Assembly (NCBI RefSeq): GCF_018343535.1
Contig: NZ_JAGYPF010000005.1
Location: forward strand, 1 to 64,000
Direction of reading: 5' to 3'
Source of the DNA: Neobacillus rhizophilus
GTDB lineage: Bacteria; Bacillota; Bacilli; Bacillales; Cytobacillaceae
DNA: 64,000 bases
Shown here: positions 33,741 to 42,816 of the stretch, one piece after another
Numbering within the stretch: position 1 is the first letter of the stretch
Layout: every line of letters starts with the position of its first letter
Notes under the pieces: model-generated
Told to the model about the DNA's origin: nothing
Databases searched by the model: none
What the model saw: the letters and a program-made list of their open reading frames with translations, nothing else
Translations under genes and position numbers: made by a program

Positions 33741-33749
33741 ATGGAAAAG

Positions 33750-33785
33750 AAAAGGCACCCATCGTTTAAGATTGGGTGCCTTTTT
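33750..33785. terminator. Bidirectional terminator, asnB / gamma-CA gene
   Basis: AAAGGCACCCA / TGGGTGCCTTT stem with T run. Its right arm is formed by the last codons and stop of the convergent gene. Confidence 0.9.
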
Positions 33786-34293
33786 GTAGGGATTTATAAA
33801 ATTGACCCTTTTCCGCATATTCTCTTGTTATTCTTTCCATTTCCTTAATGTCTTCAGGAGAGATTTCCCTAATAACTTTAGCTGGTCTTCCAAATGCTAA
33901 TGTATTAGGAGGGATTTTTTTGCCTTGCGGAACAAGACTGCCAGCACCAATAAAGGCACCTTCGCCAATTTCCGCCTGATCCAAAATAATCGATCCCATT
34001 CCGATAAGTGCCCCTTTTCGGATGATGCAGCTATGTAATATGACCTGATGGCCAACTGTCACTTCATCCTCTAATATTAGAGGGTTATTTGGGCTTTGAT
34101 GGAGTACTGAATTGTCCTGGATGTTTACTTTCTTACCGATTCTAGTCGGCGCTACATCGCCTCTAATAACGGAATTAAACCAGACGCTGGATTCATCGCC
34201 GATTTCAACATCCCCTGTAATAGTTACAAAATCTGCAATATAGGCAGTGTCGGCAATGACAGGGTATTTATCTTTAAAAGGGTAAATCATCAT
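33766..34293 (-). CDS. ytoA: Gamma-carbonic anhydrase-like hexapeptide protein YtoA
   Basis: 175-residue left-handed beta-helix protein with hexapeptide repeats (ITGDVEIGDESSVWFNSVIRGD...). The three zinc-ligand histidines of gamma-carbonic anhydrases can be placed at VLHQSP, TVGHQ and ILHSC. Enzyme activity of the YtoA group is unproven. AAAGGAG lies five bases before ATG 34293. The stop codon overlaps the shared terminator. Confidence 0.87.
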   Translation of the reverse strand: MMIYPFKDKYPVIADTAYIADFVTITGDVEIGDESSVWFNSVIRGDVAPTRIGKKVNIQDNSVLHQSPNNPLILEDEVTVGHQVILHSCIIRKGALIGMGSIILDQAEIGEGAFIGAGSLVPQGKKIPPNTLAFGRPAKVIREISPEDIKEMERITREYAEKGQFYKSLQKGTQS

Positions 34294-34443
34294 ACTCGCT
34301 CCTTTTTGAATGATAATTCTATTTTAACGAATCAATACAAGGAATTACAAAAAATATTGCAATTAAAAAATTCATTTAGATTCTTATTCGTCTTTCCTAT
34401 ATGGTAAAATACAAAAAATGATAACGTTTTAGGGGGATCAGTT

Positions 34444-35247
34444 ATGTGGAAGTGGGAAGCAGAAGGGGAAGCGAAGGCTGTTATTGTCATGGTTCATGGC
34501 GCCATGGAGCACCATCGCCGCTACGGATGGCTGATTGAGATGTGGCGCACGTCCGGCTTTCATGTCATTATGGCCGACCTTCCCGGACAGGGAATGACAA
34601 CACGATCGCGCCGAGGACATATCGATTCCTTTGATGAATACATATTTGAAGTAAAGGATTGGGTTCAAGCAGCCTATCGTTATGAATTGCCTGTTTTTCT
34701 ACTGGGACATAGTATGGGCGGGTTAATTACTATTCGACTCCTTCAAGAAGAAAGAGTAAACATTGCTGGCGTGATATTGTCCTCTCCATGTTTAGGCTTG
34801 ATTAAGCCGCCATCCAAATTGTTAAACTTTCTTTCATATGCCTTAAATGTGGTTTTTCCGTCCTTTAGAATGAATTCAGGGCTGACAGTACAAATGGCAA
34901 CGAGGAATGAGGATGTCAGGGAAGCGGATTCGAATGATACTCTATACGTGACAAAAGTTTCAGTAAGATGGTATCGTGAACTTGCGGATGGTATTAAACA
35001 AGCCTTCGAGAGCCTCGGAAAAACACGGGATGTCCCCATGCTGGTGATGCAGGGCGGGGATGACAAAATTGTTAATAAAGTCAGAGTGAAAGAATGGTTT
35101 AATCATGCGCCATTATCGGAAAAAAGATTTAAAGAATGGCCGAAATGTTACCATGAAATTTTTAATGAACCGGAACGGGAAGAAGTATTTGAATACGCTA
35201 AGGATTTTGTCCACAGCCAGCTAAAAGCTATTGGTTATATTGTTTAG
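34444..35247 (+). CDS. ytpA: Lysophospholipase-like hydrolase YtpA
   Basis: Monoacylglycerol-lipase-type alpha/beta hydrolase; B. subtilis YtpA makes the phospholipid antibiotic bacilysocin. Oxyanion MVHGAMEHHRRY, nucleophile elbow GHSMGG (Ser about residue 91), Asp in QGGDDKIV and a late His in CYHEIFNEPE are visible. 267 residues. First gene of ytpA-ytpB, with 17 bp to ytpB. In B. subtilis this operon is SigM-dependent; no clear ECF promoter was found here. Confidence 0.92.
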   Translation: MWKWEAEGEAKAVIVMVHGAMEHHRRYGWLIEMWRTSGFHVIMADLPGQGMTTRSRRGHIDSFDEYIFEVKDWVQAAYRYELPVFLLGHSMGGLITIRLLQEERVNIAGVILSSPCLGLIKPPSKLLNFLSYALNVVFPSFRMNSGLTVQMATRNEDVREADSNDTLYVTKVSVRWYRELADGIKQAFESLGKTRDVPMLVMQGGDDKIVNKVRVKEWFNHAPLSEKRFKEWPKCYHEIFNEPEREEVFEYAKDFVHSQLKAIGYIV

Positions 35248-35264
35248 AAAGGGGGACTTTTTCC

Positions 35265-36350
35265 ATGAAGCCAATCACCCTTATGTCGAGGGTCTATCGC
35301 AAAATCATTCCGACTGTCCATCAAGAATTGGCGTATTGGAAAAATCGCGCCGAAAAAATTCCTAATCCGGAACTAAGGAAGCAGGCACTTGCTAGCATCG
35401 AGCACAAGACATTTCATTGTGAAGGCGGTGCCATAATGGCTTTGACCGCAAATGAGCACTATAAAAATGCGGTCAAGTTTATCGTCGCCTACCAAACGAT
35501 TAGCGATTACTTGGACAATCTTTGTGACCGGAGCACATCACTTGATCCAAATGATTTTGCGGCTCTTCATGAATCGATGTCGGATGCCCTTATATTACAT
35601 GCGGATCGGAAAAACTATTACCGCCTTCGCGAGGACCAGGATGACGGCGGTTATTTAAATGATTTATCAGAGACATGCCGCAGTGTTTTAAGGGAATTGA
35701 AGCATTATGAATTTATAAAGAAATATCTGCTTGAACTTTGCGAATACTATTGTGATTTGCAAATTCACAAGCATGTAAAAAAGGAAGAACGGGTGCCTAG
35801 GCTTGAAAATTGGTTTGAACGCCATCAAAGTCACTTGCCGAAAATGGAGTGGTACGAGTTCTCAGCCTGCTCGGGTTCAACATTAGGAATATTTTGCCTA
35901 GTGTCTTACGCGATGCGCGATGATTTTACAGCTAGCGATGCTGAAAATATCCGCAATGGCTATTTCCCTTATATACAAGGCCTGCATATTCTTTTGGATT
36001 ATTTTATTGACCAAGAGGAGGATATGGCCGGAGGCGACCTAAATTTCTGCTTTTATTATGAAAACCAGGAAACCCTGTTTAATCGTTTAAAGCATTTTGT
36101 CGTGGAAGCGGACAGGCATACCGAGTTTCTTCCCCACAAAGGATTTCATCAGCTTATCAATCGCGGCTTGCTTGGCATCTATTTATCCGATTCCAAGGTC
36201 CGCAAGCAGAGGGATGTCAGGAAGCTTGCCAAAAAAGTCATCAAAGCAGGCGGCTGGATCAGCTATTTCTTTTATTTCAATGGACTAATGTACCGATCTT
36301 TGCAAAAAGCGATGCCATCATTTGTGACTCGGTTGCTTTTGAAAATGTAA
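35265..36350 (+). CDS. ytpB: Tetraprenyl-beta-curcumene synthase YtpB (DUF2600)
   Basis: Cyclises a C35 prenyl diphosphate to tetraprenyl-beta-curcumene, precursor of baciterpenols/sesquarterpenes, which are linked to spores. All-helical 361-residue protein without the classical DDxxD of most terpene synthases but with acidic clusters typical of the family, such as DYLDNLCDRS and DYFIDQEEDMAGGD. Good ribosome site AAAGGGGG. Followed by a terminator shared with mnmM. Confidence 0.93.
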   Translation: MKPITLMSRVYRKIIPTVHQELAYWKNRAEKIPNPELRKQALASIEHKTFHCEGGAIMALTANEHYKNAVKFIVAYQTISDYLDNLCDRSTSLDPNDFAALHESMSDALILHADRKNYYRLREDQDDGGYLNDLSETCRSVLRELKHYEFIKKYLLELCEYYCDLQIHKHVKKEERVPRLENWFERHQSHLPKMEWYEFSACSGSTLGIFCLVSYAMRDDFTASDAENIRNGYFPYIQGLHILLDYFIDQEEDMAGGDLNFCFYYENQETLFNRLKHFVVEADRHTEFLPHKGFHQLINRGLLGIYLSDSKVRKQRDVRKLAKKVIKAGGWISYFFYFNGLMYRSLQKAMPSFVTRLLLKM

Positions 36351-36354
36351 TAAT

Positions 36355-36382
36355 AAAAAACCAGGCCTCCGCCTGGTTTTTC
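36355..36382. terminator. Bidirectional terminator, ytpB / mnmM
   Basis: AAAAACCAGGC-CTCC-GCCTGGTTTTT, perfect 11-bp stem between convergent genes. Confidence 0.93.
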
Positions 36383-36955
36383 CTATTTTTTTTCAATCGC
36401 AACAATAAATGGCGGATTGTTTTTTTGATTGATGAATTGATATTGCAGGACATTGGCTATATTTTGGTCCAGGCTGCGGCAGTACTCCAAAAGGGCATCG
36501 CGCTCAATCGCGCCTCCTTCATGACCATGGTATATAACAAGAACGATAATTCCTTCAGGAGCCATCAGTTCAAGCAATTGTTCAATTGCGGTGAGGGTTG
36601 TTTCGGGCTGAGTGACAATCGTTTTGTCGCTGCCAGGCAAGTAGCCGAGGTTAAAAACAGCACCCGTAATCTTACTGTGATAAACCGCTGGTATTAGCTC
36701 GGCGGATTTTTCATGACCGGCGTGAAAAAGAGTGGCACTTTCTGACAGCCCTTGCTTTTTTAATCGTTCTTGAGCAGCCTGGACTGCCTGTTCCTGAACA
36801 TCAAAACCGAAAACATGGCCACTTTCTCCAACCAGGTTAGCGAGAAATACAGTATCATGCCCATTCCCTAATGTCGCATCCACAACTATATCACCTTCGC
36901 TAACTGCTTTTTGAAGTAGTTTTCTGGCATAGGGAAGAATTCTTTCCATTTTCAT
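36383..36955 (-). CDS. mnmM: tRNA nm5(s2)U methyltransferase MnmM (YtqB)
   Basis: Class I SAM-dependent methyltransferase that methylates nm5s2U to mnm5s2U at the tRNA wobble position. Motif I VDATLGNGHDTVFLA (family TxGxGxDT-type SAM loop), FNLGYLPGSDK at motif IV and VIYHGHEGG. 190 residues. Starts inside the mnmL stop (ATGA overlap), so the two are translationally coupled. Confidence 0.92.
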   Translation of the reverse strand: MKMERILPYARKLLQKAVSEGDIVVDATLGNGHDTVFLANLVGESGHVFGFDVQEQAVQAAQERLKKQGLSESATLFHAGHEKSAELIPAVYHSKITGAVFNLGYLPGSDKTIVTQPETTLTAIEQLLELMAPEGIIVLVIYHGHEGGAIERDALLEYCRSLDQNIANVLQYQFINQKNNPPFIVAIEKK

Positions 36956-37914
36956 CGGTCAACAAACTCCTGTTGAAAAAACTTTCCTTGCCAGCTGTCC
37001 CGTCTTTTTAATTCTGCATCAATACTGTTTAAGACTTCCCACTTATTAACGCTCCACATCGGTCCAACCATTAAATCAATTGGTCCATCACCGGTAATTC
37101 GGTGAACAATCATTTCCGGCGGTAAAATTTCCAATTGGTCACATACTAAGTTTACATAGTCTTCTTTTGATAAAAACTCGAGCATTCCTTTTTCATATTG
37201 CTTTACCATTGGTGTTCCTTTTAACAGATGCAGAAGGTGGATTTTAATGCCCTGCACATCCAACTTTGTGACCTCTCGCGTGGTTTCCATCATCATGTCA
37301 TAGGTTTCAAGAGGGAGTCCGTTGATAATATGGGTGCAAATTCTAATGCCATGCTTTCTTAATTTGGCCACACCATCAACATAACACTGAAAATCATGGG
37401 CACGATTGATGAGCCCGGCGGTTCGTTCGTGAACAGTTTGCAGCCCAAGCTCAACCCACAGATAAGTTCTTTCATTTAGTTCGGCCAAGTATTCCACAAC
37501 ATCATCTGGAAGGCAGTCAGGCCGTGTAGCAATCGACAAACCTACCACTCCTTCCTGCTTAAGAACCGTTTCGTATTTTTCACGAAGGACCTCGACAGGA
37601 GCATGGGTGTTAGTGAATGCTTGGAAGTAGGCCATATATTTGCCGTCTTTCCATTTCGTGTGCATTTTTGTTTTTATATCGTTGAATTGTTTCTCCAAGC
37701 TTTCGATCCGGTTTCCTGCAAAATCGCCTGAACCTGCGGCGCTGCAAAACGTACAACCGCCGTGGGCAACAGTACCGTCACGATTCGGGCAGTCAAAGCC
37801 GCCGTCTAAGGCTACTTTAAACACCTTGTGCCCAAATTGCTGGCGCAGGTGATAGTTCCATGTATGGTAACGCTTATCATCAGTTGCATATGGAAAAGGT
37901 TTTGTCTGAAGCAT
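36952..37914 (-). CDS. mnmL: Radical SAM protein MnmL (YtqA), tRNA wobble uridine modification
   Basis: Radical SAM enzyme shown in B. subtilis and Streptococcus to be needed for turning cmnm5s2U toward nm5s2U, where E. coli uses MnmC. Cysteine motif FDCPNRDGTVAHGGCTFC (three Cys, about residues 42-56) should hold the 4Fe-4S cluster; LGLQTVHERT and HIINGLPLET are typical of the YtqA subgroup. 320 residues, AAAGGAG nine bases before ATG 37914. Operon mnmL-mnmM conserved. Confidence 0.93.
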   Translation of the reverse strand: MLQTKPFPYATDDKRYHTWNYHLRQQFGHKVFKVALDGGFDCPNRDGTVAHGGCTFCSAAGSGDFAGNRIESLEKQFNDIKTKMHTKWKDGKYMAYFQAFTNTHAPVEVLREKYETVLKQEGVVGLSIATRPDCLPDDVVEYLAELNERTYLWVELGLQTVHERTAGLINRAHDFQCYVDGVAKLRKHGIRICTHIINGLPLETYDMMMETTREVTKLDVQGIKIHLLHLLKGTPMVKQYEKGMLEFLSKEDYVNLVCDQLEILPPEMIVHRITGDGPIDLMVGPMWSVNKWEVLNSIDAELKRRDSWQGKFFQQEFVDR

Positions 37915-38113
37915 TCAGTAAAACTCCTTTATATTTTTTGCATAAAGTAAATTTTATCATGAAGATAATGCTTATCCAACTGTATTTATCACTGCCAGGA
38001 TTTATCAATTCAATCGTGTAATAGGAAAAAGATTGAGGAACAAAATAAGAAATGAAGCAGTGCGCTTCAATTAGTGATTTTAGGTTGCGCCATATCAAGA
38101 AGGGGGTTCTTAC

Positions 38114-38395
38114 ATGGCTACTCGCGATTCAATGGAAAACCTAACACAGCAGGTGGAGGATTGTCTTCGCCACGCCGAGGAGCAGTATAAGCAAAGCAGT
38201 CTTCAGGAACATTACAATGATAATGATTATACGACGGCGCTGCAAAATCTTGAGCAGACGTATCAGGATATTTGTACAATGGCTCATAGCGCTAATGGGC
38301 AACAGCGGGAACAGTTGCACAGAATGAGACTGCAGGTTCAGCAGCTGCAAAATAGTTTGATTTTACAAGGGACCCGAGGAGGAGAACAGTTTTGA
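38114..38395 (+). CDS. ytzC: YtzC family protein (DUF2524)
   Basis: 93-residue helical, coiled-coil-like protein very similar to B. subtilis YtzC, with EHYNDNDYTTALQNLEQ and the conserved SANGQQREQLHRMRLQVQQL. No membrane segment. Function unknown. AGGGGG upstream of ATG 38114. Its TGA overlaps the TTG start of the next small gene (TTGA). Confidence 0.87.
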   Translation: MATRDSMENLTQQVEDCLRHAEEQYKQSSLQEHYNDNDYTTALQNLEQTYQDICTMAHSANGQQREQLHRMRLQVQQLQNSLILQGTRGGEQF

Positions 38396-38571
38396 AAAAA
38401 CGTTCAAAACAGCAAAACCCTGAACAAAAAACGCGGAACGGAATTAACAATCAGGATATTGAGTTTGGACAAGATGCAGACATCATTAAACAAGCTAAAA
38501 AGAAGTATGAACAAACTGGCGGCCAGCCTGTAAAATCGAAATTCCACCAGGAAAATAATCAATCTTCATAA
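38392..38571 (+). CDS. Small basic hydrophilic protein, possibly spore-related
   Basis: 59-residue protein starting TTG 38392, seven bases after AGGAGGAG, overlapping the ytzC stop. Composition is rich in Gln, Asn and Lys, without hydrophobic stretches (starts MKKRSKQQNPEQKTRNG). The DIEFGQDADIIKQAKKKYEQ stretch loosely recalls the repeats of gamma-type small acid-soluble spore proteins, but I do not recognise it firmly. Followed at once by a terminator. Confidence 0.65.
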   Translation: MKKRSKQQNPEQKTRNGINNQDIEFGQDADIIKQAKKKYEQTGGQPVKSKFHQENNQSS

Positions 38572-38578
38572 ATTTGCC

Positions 38579-38611
38579 AAAATCTCTCAACGTATTGTTG
38601 AGGGATTTTTT
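38579..38611 (+). terminator. Terminator after the small basic protein gene
   Basis: AAATCTCTCAAC-GTATT-GTTGAGGGATTT plus T run. Confidence 0.88.
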
Positions 38612-38756
38612 CCATTTACAAAAACCTCTACGAATCAATTTTTTCATAATCTCTTCCATGCGAAAAATGGTAATCAAAAATGATTGCGCTACAACTGAAA
38701 AAGGGCTAAAATTTACCAAGGATATCGAAATATTTTTAATCAAAGGAGCGTTTTTC

Positions 38757-39944
38757 ATGCCACGTGCCTTATGGCTTTTAATCATTGGGATGGCAGTGAA
38801 TGTAATAGGCTCTTCTTTTTTATGGCCTTTAAATACAATTTATATTCACGATTATTTAGGTAAGTCCCTTTCGGTTGCCGGAATTGTTCTGATGTTAAAT
38901 GCAGGCGCCACTGTTATCGGAAATCTGTTTGGCGGAAATTTATATGATAAATTAGGCGGTTATAAATCGATTCTTTTGGGAATTGGAATTTCGCTTCTAG
39001 CCTTGGTGGGATTAACCATCTGGCATAGCTGGCCATCCTATGTTTTCTTTTTGACCATTGTTGGATTTGGGACCGGCATTATTTTTCCTTCGATGTATGC
39101 CATGGCAGGTTCGGTTTGGAGAGAAGGCGGCCGAAAATCCTTTAATGCCCTCTATGTTGCGCAAAACCTCGGGGTTGCTGTTGGTACTGCTTTAGGCGGC
39201 ATTGTTGCCGATTATTCCTTCCAACTAATCTTCCTGGCCAATACCATCATGTATGTGATCTTTTTACTTATCGCGGTTTTTGGATATAAAGGAATTGTGG
39301 TTGAATCAGTTAAAAAAGAAGCTAACACTGAAACAGTTAAAACCATAAAAAGCAAAGCCAACCTGCAAGCTTTACTTATTATTAGTGCGGGATATTTATT
39401 ATGCTGGGTTGCGTATGTCCAGTGGACTACAACAATTGCTTCCTATACGCAGGAAATCAATATCACCCTCACACAATATAGCTTGTTATGGACGATAAAC
39501 GGGGCATTAATCGTATTGGGGCAGCCTGTTTTAAATAGTATTTTAAAACATCTTAGTGCTTCCCTTAAGGTGCAAATCCTGATCGGAATCGCCATCTTTA
39601 TCATTTCATTTATAGTTGCTGGAAATGCGGGTGCTTTTACCGGCTTCCTAGCCGCGATGATTATTTTGACAATTGGGGAAATGTTCGTTTGGCCGGCGGT
39701 GCCGACCTTAGCCTTCGCCCTTGCTCCTAAGGGCCGGGAAGGATTTTATCAAGGCATTGTGAACAGCACCGCGACCGGCGGGAGAATGATTGGACCGCTC
39801 CTTGGTGGCATCATTGTTGATTTATACAGCATGTCTGCCCTATTCACAATCTTAATCGGATTATTTATCATCGCAATCGTTACCACGCTAATGTATGACC
39901 GTCATTTGAAAACGCAAGAGCAGGTAACTGCAAAAGCTTTATAA
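38757..39944 (+). CDS. MFS transporter (YttB-like)
   Basis: 395-residue major facilitator with 12 hydrophobic segments. The A-motif loop after TM2 reads GNLFGGNLYDKLGGYKSILLG and TM5 has NLGVAVGTALGGIVAD, as in drug/proton antiporters. ATG 38757 is chosen because AAAGGAG lies eight bases upstream; the open frame from 38574 covers a terminator. It sits just before leuS as yttB does in B. subtilis. Substrate unknown. Confidence 0.88.
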   Translation: MPRALWLLIIGMAVNVIGSSFLWPLNTIYIHDYLGKSLSVAGIVLMLNAGATVIGNLFGGNLYDKLGGYKSILLGIGISLLALVGLTIWHSWPSYVFFLTIVGFGTGIIFPSMYAMAGSVWREGGRKSFNALYVAQNLGVAVGTALGGIVADYSFQLIFLANTIMYVIFLLIAVFGYKGIVVESVKKEANTETVKTIKSKANLQALLIISAGYLLCWVAYVQWTTTIASYTQEINITLTQYSLLWTINGALIVLGQPVLNSILKHLSASLKVQILIGIAIFIISFIVAGNAGAFTGFLAAMIILTIGEMFVWPAVPTLAFALAPKGREGFYQGIVNSTATGGRMIGPLLGGIIVDLYSMSALFTILIGLFIIAIVTTLMYDRHLKTQEQVTAKAL

Positions 39945-39957
39945 ATACTTTCCGCAA

Positions 39958-39990
39958 CCAAAACCACAGCAGATTGACTGTGGTTTTGAT
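39958..39990 (+). terminator. Terminator after the MFS gene
   Basis: CAAAACCACAG / CTGTGGTTTTG, 11-bp stem with an 8-nt loop. Confidence 0.85.
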
Positions 39991-40039
39991 GTTTAAAATG
40001 TAGTTTCCCTGTCAACCATGAAAATGGGCTCAAGTTTAC

Positions 40040-40068
40040 TTGCATACTGTTAGAAAATTTAATACAAT
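40040..40068 (+). promoter_or_regulatory. leuS promoter (sigma-A)
   Basis: TTGCAT (40040-40045), 17 bp, TACAAT (40063-40068), just before the T-box leader. Confidence 0.7.
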
Positions 40069-40079
40069 TACGTTATATT

Positions 40080-40328
40080 TATATTTCAATAACAGTGAGT
40101 AGGAGTAGTAGTGATTTAAGTCCCGTATTTAGAGAGTTGACGGCTGGTGAAAGTCAACCGGGAGGGTCATGAACTCGCCTAGGAGTTGCAGGCATGAATG
40201 AAAAGTAATGTTTGCCGTTTTCCGCGTTAAGGATTAATGAAGCGAGTGCATTGCACTAATGTGGGTGGTACCGCGGGAAGATACATACAGTCCTCTCGTC
40301 CCTGTTGGGGATGAGAGGTTTTTTATTT
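40080..40328 (+). ncRNA. T-box riboswitch of leuS
   Basis: tRNA-sensing leader with the T-box core GGGTGGTACCGCGG (about 40263-40276) followed by the terminator CCTCTCGTCCC-TGTT-GGGGATGAGAGG and T run (40292-40327). A likely specifier is CTC (40174-40176, within GAACTCGCC), a leucine codon fitting leuS. Uncharged tRNA-Leu should stabilise the anti-terminator. Confidence 0.95.
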
Positions 40329-40347
40329 TTTAAGGAGGATTACAGAT

Positions 40348-42765
40348 ATGAGTTTCGATCATCAACAAATCGAAAAGAAGTGGCAAAAAAAATGGGAAGA
40401 AGAAAAAACATTTAAAACAAGCGAAGATCCGGGAAAACGGAAATTCTACGCTTTAGATATGTTCCCATATCCGTCAGGGGCCGGACTGCATGTGGGGCAC
40501 CCGGAAGGTTATACTGCAACGGATATTCTTTCACGGATGAAACGGATGCAGGGCTATAATGTCCTTCACCCAATGGGCTGGGATGCATTCGGGCTGCCTG
40601 CTGAGCAATACGCTCTAGATACAGGCAATGACCCGGCCGAATTTACTGCGAAAAACATTGACACATTTCGCAGACAAATTAAGTCTCTTGGTTTTTCTTA
40701 TGACTGGGACCGCGAAGTCAATACTACAGACCCTGAGTACTATAAATGGACACAATGGATTTTCTTGAAGCTATGGGAAAAAGGTCTTGCCTATGTTGAT
40801 GAAGTACCGGTCAACTGGTGTCCGGCACTTGGAACTGTTTTAGCCAACGAAGAAGTCATTGATGGAAAAAGTGAACGCGGCGGCCATCCGGTTGAGCGCC
40901 GTCCAATGAGACAGTGGATTTTAAAAATTACTGCTTATGCAGACCGTCTGCTTGAAGACCTTGAAGAACTTGACTGGCCAGAAAGCTTAAAAGAAATGCA
41001 ACGCAACTGGATTGGCCGTTCCGAGGGTGCAGAGGTTACGTTCCAAATCGATGGACATAATGAAACTTTCACGGTATTTACTACCCGTCCTGATACACTA
41101 TTTGGTGCAACTTATGCGGTGCTTGCTCCTGAGCATGCTTTAGTTGATAAGATTACAACAGCTGAACAGCGGGCTGCTGTTGAAGCTTATTTAGATAAAG
41201 TAAAATCAAAGAGTGACCTTGAGCGTACCGACCTTGCGAAGGAAAAAACAGGGGTATTCACTGGAGCCTACGCAATCAATCCTACAAATGGTGAGAAAAT
41301 GCCAATCTGGATTGCCGATTATGTATTAGTCAGCTACGGTACCGGTGCGATTATGGCTGTTCCTGCGCACGACGAACGAGACTATGAATTTGCGAAAAAA
41401 TTCGACCTGCCAATTAAAGAAGTTGTTGCTGGCGGCGATGTTGAAAAAGAGGCTTATACAGGTGATGGAGATCACGTCAATTCCGACTTTTTAAATGGTT
41501 TGAACAAAGTAGATGCGATTAAAAAGATGATTTCCTGGCTTGAGGAAAAGGGAATCGGCACGAAAAAGGTAACCTTCCGTCTACGCGATTGGTTGTTTAG
41601 CCGCCAGCGTTATTGGGGTGAACCGATTCCAATTATTCAATGGGAAGACGGCACCATGACAGCCGTACCGGATGAAGAGCTTCCATTAATGCTGCCAAAA
41701 ACAACCGAAATCAGACCGTCCGGAACAGGTGAATCGCCGCTTGCTAATATTGAGGATTGGGTAAATGTAGTTGACCCAGTCACAGGCAAAAAGGGCCGCC
41801 GTGAAACCAACACGATGCCGCAGTGGGCTGGCAGCTGCTGGTACTTCTTGCGCTATATTGATCCAGACAATAAGGAAGCTTTGGCTTCACCGGAAAAATT
41901 AAAGCAATGGCTTCCAGTTGATATTTACATCGGCGGTGCCGAGCATGCCGTACTTCACTTGCTGTACGCACGCTTCTGGCACAAGTTCTTGTATGATATC
42001 GGCGTAGTGTCAACCAAGGAACCATTCCAAAAGCTGTTTAATCAAGGAATGATTCTTGGTGAAAATAATGAAAAAATGAGTAAATCCAAAGGGAACGTCG
42101 TCAATCCGGATGACATCGTCAATACCCACGGTGCAGATACGCTTCGCCTATACGAGATGTTTATGGGACCGCTTGATGCTTCAATCGCTTGGTCCACAAA
42201 CGGTTTGGATGGATCCCGCCGCTTCCTTGATCGAATCTGGCGTTTGCTGGTGGAGGAAAACGGTGAGTTGAATCCGAAAATTCAGCCAAACGAAGAGGCA
42301 TCCAGCCTTGAAAAAGTCTACCATCAAACAGTGAAGAAAGTGACCGAGGATTACGAAGGATTACGCTTTAACACCGCAATCTCTCAGATGATGGTATTCA
42401 TTAACGAAGCGTATAAAGCAACTGTTCTGCCAAAGCATTTCATCGAAGGCCTCGTCAAGCTTCTTTCACCAGTGGCACCGCATATTGCTGAGGAACTTTG
42501 GGAAAAATTAGGTCATACTAATACAATTTCCTATGAAGCATGGCCTGCATATGATGAAGCGAAGTTAGTGGATAACGAAGTTGAAATCGTGATTCAGGTT
42601 AACGGTAAAGTAAAAGCAAAACTGTTAGTTCCAACTGATGCCAGCAAGGAAGCTCTTGAAGGTATCGCAATGGATGATGACCGCGTAAAGGAACAGATTG
42701 AAGGAAAAACCGTCCGCAAGGTTATCACGGTACCAGGAAAACTTGTGAACATTGTCGCTAACTAA
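40348..42765 (+). CDS. leuS: Leucyl-tRNA synthetase LeuS
   Basis: Class I synthetase, 805 residues. Signatures: FPYPSGAGLHVGHPEGY (HIGH motif as HVGH, about residues 40-56) and EKMSKSKGN (KMSKS). The CP1 editing domain has TTRPDTLFGATYAVLAPEH and GTGAIMAVPAHDERDYEF. AAGGAGG precedes the ATG. Expression is controlled by the T-box in the leader. Confidence 0.98.
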   Translation: MSFDHQQIEKKWQKKWEEEKTFKTSEDPGKRKFYALDMFPYPSGAGLHVGHPEGYTATDILSRMKRMQGYNVLHPMGWDAFGLPAEQYALDTGNDPAEFTAKNIDTFRRQIKSLGFSYDWDREVNTTDPEYYKWTQWIFLKLWEKGLAYVDEVPVNWCPALGTVLANEEVIDGKSERGGHPVERRPMRQWILKITAYADRLLEDLEELDWPESLKEMQRNWIGRSEGAEVTFQIDGHNETFTVFTTRPDTLFGATYAVLAPEHALVDKITTAEQRAAVEAYLDKVKSKSDLERTDLAKEKTGVFTGAYAINPTNGEKMPIWIADYVLVSYGTGAIMAVPAHDERDYEFAKKFDLPIKEVVAGGDVEKEAYTGDGDHVNSDFLNGLNKVDAIKKMISWLEEKGIGTKKVTFRLRDWLFSRQRYWGEPIPIIQWEDGTMTAVPDEELPLMLPKTTEIRPSGTGESPLANIEDWVNVVDPVTGKKGRRETNTMPQWAGSCWYFLRYIDPDNKEALASPEKLKQWLPVDIYIGGAEHAVLHLLYARFWHKFLYDIGVVSTKEPFQKLFNQGMILGENNEKMSKSKGNVVNPDDIVNTHGADTLRLYEMFMGPLDASIAWSTNGLDGSRRFLDRIWRLLVEENGELNPKIQPNEEASSLEKVYHQTVKKVTEDYEGLRFNTAISQMMVFINEAYKATVLPKHFIEGLVKLLSPVAPHIAEELWEKLGHTNTISYEAWPAYDEAKLVDNEVEIVIQVNGKVKAKLLVPTDASKEALEGIAMDDDRVKEQIEGKTVRKVITVPGKLVNIVAN

Positions 42766-42771
42766 TATTAT

Positions 42772-42801
42772 AGGAGGCTGTCCTTGGGGCAGCCTCTTTT
42801 G
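42772..42801 (+). terminator. Terminator after leuS
   Basis: GAGGCTG-TCCTTGGGG-CAGCCTC then TTTT, only 16 bp before the rhodanese start, so partial read-through is possible. Confidence 0.75.
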
Positions 42802-42816
42802 AAGGGGATGGATAAG

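Noticed and set aside
34419..34432. CcpA cre site before ytpA (TGATAACGTTTTAG)
   Set aside because: Several positions of the consensus fail and it overlaps the ribosome site; too weak without a search.
34379..34443. SigM promoter before ytpA, based on CGTC at about 34389
   Set aside because: No TGNAAC element exists 16-17 bp upstream; the nearest TGCAAT is about 25 bp away.
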